Source of the DNA: an uncultured Chloroflexota bacterium
Lineage (GTDB): Bacteria > Chloroflexota > Limnocylindria > Limnocylindrales > Limnocylindraceae
NCBI GenBank assembly: GCA_903937225.1
Contig: CAIZYO010000188.1
Location: 1-7,520 of the forward strand
Reading direction: 5' to 3'
DNA: 7,520 bases
Shown: positions 1 to 6,012 of the stretch, piece after piece
How positions within the stretch are numbered: position 1 is the stretch's first letter
How the letters are laid out: each line of letters starts with the position of its first letter
Made by a program: the position numbers and the translations under genes
Notes under the pieces: generated by a model
Seen by the model: the letters and a program-made list of their open reading frames with translations, nothing else
Told to the model about the DNA's origin: nothing
The model's database searches: none

Positions 1-1
1 G

Positions 2-100
2 GTTCGAGAGGCGCAGGTAACTGCGATCACGTTGGACGCACCGATCCCTGCAAGCGAGTTCATCGTTGAGATGCCGGAGGGTGTCACGAAGATCTATTGA
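2..100 (+). CDS. C-terminal end of an unidentified protein (5' part outside window)
   Basis: An open frame enters from the left edge and ends at TGA 98-100, giving 32 codons with no start needed inside the window. The residues end in a pattern of the type EFIVEMPEGVTKIY. A hydrophobic strand followed by a 'P-E-G' turn and a final short strand is reminiscent of the last beta strand of LolA/RseB-like or other lipoprotein-type beta proteins, but 32 residues are too few to assign a family. It lies 44 nt upstream of the next plus-strand gene, in the same direction, so the two could be co-transcribed. The frame is believable because it stops just before a gene with its own good ribosome binding site. 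The function is not known. Confidence 0.5.
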   Translation, partial: VREAQVTAITLDAPIPASEFIVEMPEGVTKIY

Positions 101-134
101 TCGTGCACGAGGGTTGCAAGCAGGCGCAGTAGTT

Positions 135-140
135 GGAGGG
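135..140 (+). promoter_or_regulatory. Shine-Dalgarno site deciding the start at 145
   Basis: GGAGGG lies four bases (ctct) before ATG 145. An upstream in-frame TTG at 133 overlaps this site, so the ATG is the more likely start and the TTG-initiated extension of four residues is probably not made. Confidence 0.55.
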
Positions 141-144
141 CTCT

Positions 145-600
145 ATGGCCGAATTCAACGGTTCCAGCACGCTGAACAGAAGCGTTGCGCAACTCCTTGA
201 GACGAGTGAGGATCCAGCGGCGATTGCCGCGCTCCTTCCAGGGTGCGAAGCACTCCACCGCACCGACGCAGAACACATTGAAGGTCGACTCGCAACCGAG
301 GTTGCGGGGATTCCTGTCACCGCTGCAGTCTCCGTGCGGCGCACGGTAGAGGCGCTCGCCGACGGTGCTGCGCGACTCCACCTCAGGCTCAAGGTCCGCC
401 CAGACATTGGCGGACACGCGGTGGTGGCAGCGATCATTGATCTCGCCCCTGTTGCGAGTGACGCGAGCTCGACTGCTGCATCGTGGCGCGCTTCAAGCGA
501 ACTCGATCCGATGCTCGCCGTGATGGCGGGTCAACGGGTAGATGAGTTCTTACGCGCCTCTATGCTGCGTCTGATTGAAGGCCTCGGCGCGGCGCGCTAA
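145..600 (+). CDS. CoxG-like SRPBCC family protein
   Basis: This 151-residue protein resembles the CoxG (CO dehydrogenase subunit G) branch of the SRPBCC/START-like fold. Those are small proteins with a deep hydrophobic pocket that act in the cytoplasm or at the membrane. The diagnostic stretch is at residues 31-39 (LPGCEALHR), preceded by a 'D-P-x-x-I-A-A-L' helix. CoxG proteins carry a very similar 'P-G-C-E-x-L' motif after the first helix. Alternating beta-strand segments follow at about 45-65, 76-86 and 92-102, then a C-terminal amphipathic helix containing 'M-A-G-Q-R-V-D-E-F' (127-135), as expected for the long closing helix. No C-terminal membrane anchor is present, unlike some CoxG. 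No coxS, coxM or coxL gene is visible nearby, so a role in CO dehydrogenase maturation cannot be assumed. It ends 17 nt from the convergent gene. The fold assignment is fairly secure, but the substrate and role are unknown. Confidence 0.65.
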   Translation: MAEFNGSSTLNRSVAQLLETSEDPAAIAALLPGCEALHRTDAEHIEGRLATEVAGIPVTAAVSVRRTVEALADGAARLHLRLKVRPDIGGHAVVAAIIDLAPVASDASSTAASWRASSELDPMLAVMAGQRVDEFLRASMLRLIEGLGAAR

Positions 601-604
601 ACGA

Positions 605-619
605 AACGCGCGACGCGTT
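605..619. terminator. Possible bidirectional hairpin between convergent genes
   Basis: AACGCG (605-610) and CGCGTT (614-619) form a perfect 6-bp stem with a 3-nt CGA loop, placed exactly at the junction of two convergent genes. It overlaps the TAA of the minus-strand gene (618-620). There is no T run on the plus side. On the minus side the hairpin is followed by a short T-containing stretch (TCGTTTAG). This makes it a weak candidate for an intrinsic terminator working mainly on the leftward operon. GC-rich sequence produces such stems by chance. Confidence 0.3.
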
Positions 620-1133
620 ACGCGAGGAGCGCGGCGCGCACCGCGAGCGCCAAGATCAGCGCAAGCGTTGCAATCGTCAGCACCCAACCAGCACGAAAGA
701 GCGCGCGGCCGCGATTGATCGGCCACCATGCTGGAACGGATCGGGTAATGCGAAGCCCCGCCTCACCCATCGCAATGAAGAGCGGGAGCGCACCGATGAG
801 GACGGGAATCTTGACGATCGGATCTGACCAGCTCGCACCAAGGTTGAGCGCGCTGATGACGATCGTTCCGCAGAAGAATCCGATCACGCTGAGATAGATG
901 TACGCGCCGCGCAACGGAGTCGGCGCCTCCTCTGCAACGTACGCAGGGAGTCCATCGTCCGCAAGTGGAACCTCTTGGCGGTCAAGGATGATCATCCCCG
1001 GCTCATAGCGTTCGTCCTGCAAGACGCCGCGCAACAGATCCGCCGCGTCCGGAGCCTCTTCGTCGAGTGGCTCCGCGAGTGGCCGCTTTGGTTCAACAGG
1101 CTCTGGCTGCGCTCCTGGTCGTTGCTCGCTCAT
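618..1133 (-). CDS. Three-helix membrane protein of unknown function, acidic N-terminal tail
   Basis: I do not recognise a family for this 171-residue protein. Residues 1-75 are rich in Pro, Glu and Asp and look like a soluble, largely disordered tail. Three hydrophobic segments follow at about 77-99, 106-124 and 147-169, with Arg residues after the second helix and before the third. The conserved-looking sequence around 'WWPINRGR' (136-143) sits in the loop between helices two and three. Its ATG overlaps the TGA of the preceding YdcZ-type gene by four bases (ATGA), and no Shine-Dalgarno sequence precedes it. Translation is therefore probably coupled to the upstream gene, and the two products are likely made in similar amounts. 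It is the last gene of the leftward five-gene block. A partner or accessory role for the YdcZ-like transporter is possible but unproven. Confidence 0.7.
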   Translation of the reverse strand: MSEQRPGAQPEPVEPKRPLAEPLDEEAPDAADLLRGVLQDERYEPGMIILDRQEVPLADDGLPAYVAEEAPTPLRGAYIYLSVIGFFCGTIVISALNLGASWSDPIVKIPVLIGALPLFIAMGEAGLRITRSVPAWWPINRGRALFRAGWVLTIATLALILALAVRAALLA

Positions 1134-1591
1134 CGCCGAGCGAGAAGGAAGCCGACCACGGCGAGCACGATCCCAGCAATGCGCGTGAGTGTGATGGGGA
1201 TCTGTGGTGCGCCGAGGAGGCCGAAGGCATCAATCGCGAGCGCTGCGGCGAGGGAGCCGAGGATGTAGATGAGCGTTGACTCAGTGACGCCGAGCACGGG
1301 TACAACCGTGGCGAAGCCGGTCACGATCAAGACGCCGAAGAGCCCTCCCGTCAAGAGAAGTGGTGGAAGCTGCGTCGCCTCCGCAAGTTGCAGGCGTCCG
1401 CTGACCGTTCCAACGACGAGCAGCACCGCGAGTCCAACGATGAATGAGATGGTCGCGGCGGTGATTGGATCCGTGCGCCGACCCACTTCGGCATTCACAA
1501 CGGCCTGCACGGATGAGGCGACGCCAGCGGCGAGGATGAAGAAGCCGAGGGCAATCAGTTGCATACGAGAGTTTCCGCTTCGTCCTGGCAC
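1130..1591 (-). CDS. DMT-superfamily YdcZ (DUF606) membrane protein
   Basis: This 153-residue hydrophobic protein has five predicted membrane helices, at about 10-32, 45-64, 77-100, 104-122 and 133-150. It fits the YdcZ/DUF606 family, half-size members of the drug/metabolite transporter superfamily with about 140-150 residues. Family-like features are the first helix with 'S-V-Q-A-V-V-N-A-E-V-G' (27-37), 'I-S-F-I-V-G-L' (48-54), and 'I-D-A-F-G-L-L-G' (120-127) followed by a Gly-rich last helix. YdcZ proteins usually work as homo- or hetero-oligomers in the inner membrane, and their substrates are mostly unknown. I used GTG 1591 because AGGG lies five bases upstream. ATG 1564 (144 residues) starts directly at the first helix and is a realistic alternative with a weaker ribosome site. 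The gene follows the icd stop by 24 nt and overlaps the next membrane-protein gene by four. Confidence 0.8.
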   Translation of the reverse strand: MPGRSGNSRMQLIALGFFILAAGVASSVQAVVNAEVGRRTDPITAATISFIVGLAVLLVVGTVSGRLQLAEATQLPPLLLTGGLFGVLIVTGFATVVPVLGVTESTLIYILGSLAAALAIDAFGLLGAPQIPITLTRIAGIVLAVVGFLLARR

Positions 1592-1615
1592 ATCAACCCT
1601 GCAACGCCGAGGTGA

Positions 1616-3109
1616 CTATTCGCCTGCGGCACGGGTGAAGCCCTCTTCGCCACCCCACGACCGAAGCTTCTCAAGGTGCACCCACTGCGCAACTCCTGCA
1701 ACGCGCGTGACGAGCGCGAGGAGCTCTTCATTGCTCACAGCCTGTGTCTCATCGCGCGCAATGAAGCGCGCACGGAAGAAGCCAACGTGATCAAAGGCTG
1801 GCGCCGCCTTTGGCCACACCACGACGCCGCGCGAGGAGACCATGCGCAGATTGAAGTTTGGCCCTGAGAGCGCAGCAAGCTTGGTGCCGATCTCCGCTGG
1901 CGAGAGGAGCGACTCCACGAAGATGTCTACGCCCAGGACGGTTGCGGGGCCAACCTCTGCGAGACGCTTCTCGCCGTCAACCCAACGCGGGTGCGGCTTC
2001 ACGCTCGTTGCGCGCGGACGACTCGCTGCGGTTGGGACGCTTGTTGGTCCGCGACCGAGGTTCTCAATGACTGCGTCTGTGAACCCAGTGGTGCTCACCG
2101 CCGCCTCTACATCGCCGCCCTGCTGGCGAACAACATCTTGTGGAAGTGCCTTCCCATCTTCGAGTGTGGCGAGAACCGCATCTTCCACCTGGTCTGCAAG
2201 ATCAAGTTCGCCAATGTGGCGAAGCATCATGGTGGCGGAGAGGACGAGAGCGGTTGGGTTGATGACGTTCTTCCCTGCGTACTTTGGCGCAGAGCCGTGG
2301 ACGGCCTCAAAGATTGCCACCTCGTCACCGTAGTTTGCGCTTGACGCGAAGCCGAGGCCGCCAACGAGTCCGGATGCAAGGTCGCTGATGATGTCGCCGT
2401 GCAGGTTGGTTGCGACGATCACGTCAAACTGCGCGGGATCTTTCACCATCTGGTGCGCGACGTTGTCAATGATGAGGTGGTTCGCCTCAATCGGCGCGTA
2501 CTCTGCCGCGAGCTCTTCGCCAATCCTCTTGAACATTCCTTCCGTGAACTTCAGGATGTTCGCCTTGCTCGCTGTCGTTACCTTCTTGCGATTCTCCCGA
2601 AGCGCAAGCTCATAGGCAAAGCGAATGATCTTTTCCGAACCCTTTCGCGTGATCAACTTGACCGCCTGAGCAACGTCATGCGACTGCAGATGTTCAATAC
2701 CAGCGTAGAGATCTTCAATGTTCTCGCGCACGATCACCATGTCAATCCCTTCGCCCTTGTAGCGCGTTGGGATCCCTGGAAGTTCGCGTGCGGGGCGGAC
2801 GTTGGCATACGTTTCAAAGAGTTTGCGCAGCGTGACGTTGGCGCTCTTCTCGCCGAATCCGACTGGTGTCTCTAGTGGTCCCTTGAGGGCAACGCGGGTG
2901 CGCTCAATGCTGTCACGCGTCGCCTGAGGGACGCCCGTCTGATCTCCCTTCAAGAAGACAGAGGCGCCAGCTTCCGCCTCTTCCCAGTCAAAGGCGACGC
3001 CGGCACGTGCGGCGGCGGCATCAAGGATGCGTCGGGTGGCGAGGGCGACCTCGGGGCCAACCCCGTCGCCGGGGATGATGGTGACGGCGTGTCTGCGAAG
3101 GTTGCTCAT
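1616..3109 (-). CDS. icd: NADP-dependent isocitrate dehydrogenase, Thermus type with C-terminal extension
   Basis: This 497-residue enzyme should convert isocitrate and NADP to 2-oxoglutarate, CO2 and NADPH in the TCA cycle. It has the beta-decarboxylating dehydrogenase fold: IIPGDGVGPE at 11-20, the isocitrate loop with S89, N91 and R95, R105, R128, Y135, K182 in 'SKANILKFTEG', D215, and D239/D243 in the Mg-binding NLHGDIISDLASG stretch. K276-Y277 in 'GSAPKYAGKNV' matches the Lys-Tyr pair that reads the 2'-phosphate of NADP in E. coli Icd. NAD enzymes usually have Asp-Ile there. After residue 350 come a basic, Pro-rich linker and an extra domain of about 120 residues, with GVDIFVES (393-400), 'LRMVSSRG' and the final 'WVHLEKL...GFTRAAGE'. 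This closely resembles the C-terminal extension of the 496-residue Thermus thermophilus enzyme as I remember it. No clear Shine-Dalgarno sequence precedes ATG 3109. The udp stop lies 16 nt upstream, so coupled translation is likely. Confidence 0.93.
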   Translation of the reverse strand: MSNLRRHAVTIIPGDGVGPEVALATRRILDAAAARAGVAFDWEEAEAGASVFLKGDQTGVPQATRDSIERTRVALKGPLETPVGFGEKSANVTLRKLFETYANVRPARELPGIPTRYKGEGIDMVIVRENIEDLYAGIEHLQSHDVAQAVKLITRKGSEKIIRFAYELALRENRKKVTTASKANILKFTEGMFKRIGEELAAEYAPIEANHLIIDNVAHQMVKDPAQFDVIVATNLHGDIISDLASGLVGGLGFASSANYGDEVAIFEAVHGSAPKYAGKNVINPTALVLSATMMLRHIGELDLADQVEDAVLATLEDGKALPQDVVRQQGGDVEAAVSTTGFTDAVIENLGRGPTSVPTAASRPRATSVKPHPRWVDGEKRLAEVGPATVLGVDIFVESLLSPAEIGTKLAALSGPNFNLRMVSSRGVVVWPKAAPAFDHVGFFRARFIARDETQAVSNEELLALVTRVAGVAQWVHLEKLRSWGGEEGFTRAAGE

Positions 3110-3125
3110 CTGCGCAGGATAGCGA

Positions 3126-3917
3126 TCAGCGCGAAAGTCGCCCGCTGGCCCGATCTGCCGCGATCAGTCGCCGCAGCCCACCCACTCCTGCATCGATCAC
3201 CCGATTGATATCGCAGGCCGCCTCTTCGTCGGCAGTCATTGGTCGCTGCTCCGGGTTCCCCAAGATCAGCATCGTCCCCCCAGCTCGCGCGCCGAGCGTT
3301 GCGGCAACAATGAAGAGCGTTGCCGCCTCCATCTCTGAACAGATCGCGCCGCCCGCCATCCACGCCTTCCATCGCCGCTTCAGGTCATCAGCGATCGGCA
3401 TGCGCTCTGGCGCGTGTTGTCCGTAGAACGAATCCTTTGACTGCGCCACGCCAACATAGGATGGGAAGCCGCTCGCAAGTGCCGCTTCGCGCAAGGCGAT
3501 GGTGACGTCGAGATCTGCAACCGCAGGGAACTCAATGGGGAGATAGTGACGGCTCGTCCCCTCGTCACGGATCGCGCCGCTGATCACACCGAGCGAGCCC
3601 GGCTTGATGTGTGGCTGCATGGAGCCAGACGTGCCAACACGGATGAAGGTATCGACGCCAATATCGTGCAACTCCTCCACGGCGATCGCGGTGGAGGGGC
3701 AGCCAATCCCAGTGGAGGTACACGCGACTGGGACGCCATCGAGTTCACCGACCCACGTGGTGTACTCGCGTCGTTGCATCACGAGTCGCGGGTTGTCGAA
3801 TCGACTCGCGATGGTCTCAACGCGACCAGGGTCACCGGGGAGGAGCACATAGCGTCCAACGTCGCCCTGCTTCAGACCGATGTGATGCTTGCGACCATCC
3901 TTCTCTGTTGCGGCCAT
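3126..3917 (-). CDS. udp: Uridine phosphorylase
   Basis: This 263-residue cytoplasmic nucleoside phosphorylase (PNP/UDP family 1) should split uridine with phosphate into uracil and ribose 1-phosphate. It carries LPGDPGRV (26-33) with the phosphate-loop G28 and R32, R50 before 'EYTTW', and the family signature STGIGCPSTAIAVEEL at 68-83. The phosphate-binding 'RVGTSG' (93-98) and the ribose-binding S-E-M-E (194-197) follow. The base-recognition loop reads 'DSFYGQHAPERMP' (162-174), the form seen in Gram-positive-type uridine phosphorylases rather than the exact E. coli Gln-x-Arg arrangement. 'FPAVADLD' (130-137) is also typical of uridine-specific members. The length is near the usual 250-260. 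The start is firm: AAAGGAG lies six bases upstream of ATG 3917, and the ATG shares one base with the ribokinase stop (TGATG). Strict uridine specificity against other pyrimidine or modified nucleosides cannot be read from sequence alone. Confidence 0.9.
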   Translation of the reverse strand: MAATEKDGRKHHIGLKQGDVGRYVLLPGDPGRVETIASRFDNPRLVMQRREYTTWVGELDGVPVACTSTGIGCPSTAIAVEELHDIGVDTFIRVGTSGSMQPHIKPGSLGVISGAIRDEGTSRHYLPIEFPAVADLDVTIALREAALASGFPSYVGVAQSKDSFYGQHAPERMPIADDLKRRWKAWMAGGAICSEMEAATLFIVAATLGARAGGTMLILGNPEQRPMTADEEAACDINRVIDAGVGGLRRLIAADRASGRLSR

Positions 3918-4852
3918 CAGGAGCTCCTTTTCGCTAGATAGGGGGCGGCAAGTGCCGCTGCATCTTCTCGGCTGAGATAGCTGCTCTGCGTTCCGAGTCG
4001 TTCAACGCTCGCGGAGGCGCAGGCGACTGAGAGTTTCGCCGCCTCGACGGGTGTGAGACCACTGGCGAGGCCGAAGGCGAACGCGCCGAGGAATGCGTCG
4101 CCCGCACCGGTGGTGTCGATCACCTTCGCCTCTGGCGCTGGAATGTTAATCAGCTCTTCGCCTGGGATTGCGATAACTGCGCCAGCAGATCCAAGGGTCA
4201 CCACCAACTTCGCCCCAGACTTTGCAGCCGCCGCCTTGATGCGCGCGACCGCACCATCGCCGCGCGGTTCACCGCCGAAGATGGTGGCGAACTCGGTCTC
4301 GTTCGGTGCAAGCCAGTCGGTTGCGGCGAGTAGGTCTGGATCCAGTTCCGCCGCTGGCGCTGGGTTCAAGAGTGTGGTGATTCCGGCGGCACGTGCGGCG
4401 CGGAATGCGGCGAGTGTCACGTGTTGTGGGATCTCTAGCTCGCCCACCACGATCGTTGGCGCGAACTCACGGACCGCCGTCTCAGCAACTGCCGAATCTG
4501 TGCTGTTGTTGGCACCGGGGATGATGATGATGCGATTCTTCCCCTTGGCATCAACCCAGATCGGCGCAACCCCGCTGCTCTCCTCCACGGTGCGCATCCA
4601 GGTGGTGTTGATCCCCTCTTTGGCGAAGTTCTCCATGTGTGCGCTGCCGTAGGCGTCGTTGCCGACCGCGTTGACCATGGCGACCGGTGCGCCGAAGCGT
4701 GCCGCCATCACGGCCTGGTTCGCCCCCTTGCCGCCGAAGCCCATCTGAAATCGGTCGCCCACCAGCGTCTCACCCACTTCGGGGAGCCGCTGCGCATACG
4801 CGATCAGGTCCATCATCGTGCTGCCAACAACAAGGATGCGTGGTTCGCTCAT
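3917..4852 (-). CDS. rbsK: Ribokinase (PfkB carbohydrate kinase family)
   Basis: This 311-residue cytoplasmic sugar kinase is predicted to phosphorylate D-ribose with ATP to ribose 5-phosphate. Motifs in order are D15 near the N-terminus, the sugar-binding FGGKGANQA at 39-47, NPAPA at 163-167, NETE (184-187, Mg/ATP region), VTLGSAGA (218-225) and the anion-hole and catalytic-base motif DTTGAGDAF at 246-254, with D252 as the base. Length and motif order match E. coli RbsK (309 residues). AGGTGA lies a few bases upstream of ATG 4852, which supports this start. It is the first gene of the leftward block and overlaps udp by one base. No ribose ABC transporter genes are present in the window, so free ribose may come from nucleoside breakdown. 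PfkB members also include nucleoside kinases. The GGKGAN and NPAPA motifs favour ribokinase, but a nucleoside as substrate is not excluded. Confidence 0.85.
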   Translation of the reverse strand: MSEPRILVVGSTMMDLIAYAQRLPEVGETLVGDRFQMGFGGKGANQAVMAARFGAPVAMVNAVGNDAYGSAHMENFAKEGINTTWMRTVEESSGVAPIWVDAKGKNRIIIIPGANNSTDSAVAETAVREFAPTIVVGELEIPQHVTLAAFRAARAAGITTLLNPAPAAELDPDLLAATDWLAPNETEFATIFGGEPRGDGAVARIKAAAAKSGAKLVVTLGSAGAVIAIPGEELINIPAPEAKVIDTTGAGDAFLGAFAFGLASGLTPVEAAKLSVACASASVERLGTQSSYLSREDAAALAAPYLAKRSS

Positions 4853-4980
4853 CGTTCACCTTTCGCCCTGCTAGAACCACGCACACTGCGCGGTGAGTCT
4901 GCGATGATGATGCCGCCTCCGCGCACTCTGTGCACGGCGTGTCGCAGTGGCACGCATTCGCGAAGGGGGGTCACGATTAG
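4853..4980. promoter_or_regulatory. Divergent promoter/operator region between the ribokinase operon and the queuosine-salvage pair
   Basis: This 128-bp gap must hold the start signals for both transcription units. No convincing -10/-35 pair is visible on either strand, which is common in GC-rich genomes. An imperfect dyad, ACCACGC-5 nt-GCGCGGT (4876-4894, one mismatch), lies 24 bases upstream of the ribokinase start. A second imperfect dyad, GCGCAC-TCT-GTGCAC, lies at 4921-4935. The 12-mers CGCACACTGCGC (4880-4891) and CGCACTCTGTGC (4922-4933) agree at 10 of 12 positions and are 42 bp apart. CACTGCG recurs inverted at 4943-4949. Binding of a shared regulator is an inference. Confidence 0.4.
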
Positions 4981-5994
4981 ATGGAGGGTGCGGTGCGAGA
5001 GAGCCAGATCTGGGAGAGCCCCGTCCTCCAGTCGGTGCTCCCTGTGGTCGACGCGCCACAGCATGTGCGCATCTCCGAAGAGGCGATCCGCCAGGTTGCC
5101 AAATGGATGGCGTACGAAGAGTTCGCCCCGATCGGCGGCGGTCCAGCTGGACCGTTTGATGTTGGACCCGACCCGACCCGAATGACGAACCTCACCATGC
5201 TCGTCAACACGTTGAACTTCGCCTTCACGGACTTTGCAACGTCGGTGAAGTTTGAGACCGAGTACAAGGGCACCACCTATGTCGACAGCGAAGCGATGGT
5301 CGCCTGCATGCACCGCGCGATCACCGCTGGTGAGCCGCTCCTCACCGGCGAATGGGCGGCACGCGTCACCCGCGACGACCTTGCGCGACTCTTCCGCGGG
5401 AACATTGAGATGCCAATGCTCGCTGAACGCGCGCAGATCCTTAATGACGTTGGCGCGGTCCTCGTTGATAAGCACCAGGGCTCATGGAGTCACTGGGTTG
5501 CGTCATGCGCCCCTGCGCTCTACGCGGGAGGTGACGGCCTCTTGGAGCGCCTCCCTGTAGAGTTCCCGCGATTCCGCGACGTCAGCAGATGGCGCGGCCA
5601 CGAGGTCACGATTGCCAAGCTCGCGCAGCTCGGCCTCTGGTCGCTTCACCTCTCGCTCGCGCGCGCCGGTGTGAAGACGCTCACCGATCCGTGGCGCGCC
5701 ACCGCCTTCGCGGACTACATCGTTCCTGTTGCGCTGCGGGTGATGGAGATCGCGCACTTCACCCCCGCCCTGACCGAGGCGATCGACAACGGAGTTGAGA
5801 TCCCCCGCGACAGCGAAGAGGAGGTGGAGCTCCGTGGACTCTCCATCTATGCGGTGGCGCGCCTGACGGACGAGATCAATGCGCTTCGCCCAGAGTCTGC
5901 GCAGTTGATTAGCCCGCAGGTGGATTACCGACTGTGGAAGAGTTACCACGCCACCCATCACCCACATCACCTCACGCGCACGGTGATGTACTGA
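4981..5994 (+). CDS. Queuosine 5'-phosphate N-glycosylase (Qng1, DUF2419 queuosine salvage protein)
   Basis: This 337-residue protein matches the queuosine salvage family (DUF2419; Qng1, C9orf64 in human). Members hydrolyse queuosine 5'-monophosphate to queuine and ribose 5-phosphate so the base can be reinserted into tRNA by Tgt. Family-like blocks in order are LNFAFTD (78-84), the 'RDDLARLFRG...MPMLAERAQIL' region (131-154), GSWSHWV (167-173), FPRFRD (195-200), 'KLAQL' (213-217), FADYIVPVALR (243-253), the 'GVEIPRDSEEEVELRG' block (271-286), VDYRLW (314-319) and a His-rich end finishing HHLTRTVMY. The length is normal for the family. The start is uncertain. ATG 4981 has a G-rich site ten bases upstream (AGGGGGG, 4964-4970). 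GTG 4993 has GGAGGG four bases upstream and would remove four residues. The gene is followed after 18 nt by a YhhQ-type transporter, which fits the role well. Confidence 0.88.
   Translation: MEGAVRESQIWESPVLQSVLPVVDAPQHVRISEEAIRQVAKWMAYEEFAPIGGGPAGPFDVGPDPTRMTNLTMLVNTLNFAFTDFATSVKFETEYKGTTYVDSEAMVACMHRAITAGEPLLTGEWAARVTRDDLARLFRGNIEMPMLAERAQILNDVGAVLVDKHQGSWSHWVASCAPALYAGGDGLLERLPVEFPRFRDVSRWRGHEVTIAKLAQLGLWSLHLSLARAGVKTLTDPWRATAFADYIVPVALRVMEIAHFTPALTEAIDNGVEIPRDSEEEVELRGLSIYAVARLTDEINALRPESAQLISPQVDYRLWKSYHATHHPHHLTRTVMY
4983..4988 (+). promoter_or_regulatory. Internal Shine-Dalgarno-like site pointing to alternative start GTG 4993
   Basis: GGAGGG sits inside the first codons of the annotated reading frame, four bases before the in-frame GTG at 4993. 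The same spacing and sequence serve the gene at 145. The true start may therefore be 4993. Confidence 0.4.
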
Positions 5995-6003
5995 TGATGC
6001 GAT

Positions 6004-6009
6004 GAGGTG
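6004..6009 (+). promoter_or_regulatory. Shine-Dalgarno site deciding the start at 6013
   Basis: GAGGTG lies three bases (CTG) before ATG 6013 and overlaps the alternative in-frame GTG at 6007. The ATG is therefore preferred and the two-residue longer form is unlikely. Confidence 0.5.
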
Positions 6010-6012
6010 CTG

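Noticed and set aside
101..110. Perfect 10-bp palindrome TCGTGCACGA just after the stop of the first gene
   Set aside because: It has no loop, so it is not a terminator. It is short enough to arise by chance in GC-rich DNA, and no second copy was seen in the window. An operator role cannot be supported.
162..174. Apparent loss of the E. coli Udp uracil-binding Gln-x-Arg arrangement (these are residue numbers of the udp product, not window positions)
   Set aside because: The observed FYGQHxPExMP form is what I recall from Gram-positive-type uridine phosphorylases, so it is a subfamily feature rather than a damaged active site.
1269..2333. Plus-strand open frames (173 and 163 residues) opposite the YdcZ-like and icd genes
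   Set aside because: They overlap each other and lie opposite conserved genes. Their Ser/Thr/Arg/Pro-rich composition is typical of the antisense frame of GC-rich genes.
4053..4652. Long plus-strand open frame (199 residues) opposite the ribokinase gene
   Set aside because: It is antisense to a gene with a full set of ribokinase motifs, and its composition is low-complexity Ala/Ser/Pro as expected from a GC-rich shadow frame. No ribosome site or domain is visible.
4901..4913. GATGATGATG trinucleotide run in the divergent region
   Set aside because: Only about three units long, and similar GATGA strings occur elsewhere (for example near 5992-6016). It is not evidence of a functional repeat.
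4849..5475. Minus-strand open frame (208 residues) opposite the start of the Qng1 gene and the divergent region
   Set aside because: It is a shadow of the Qng1 gene, rich in Arg, His and Glu, with no recognisable fold. It would also run through the likely promoter region and overlap the ribokinase start.
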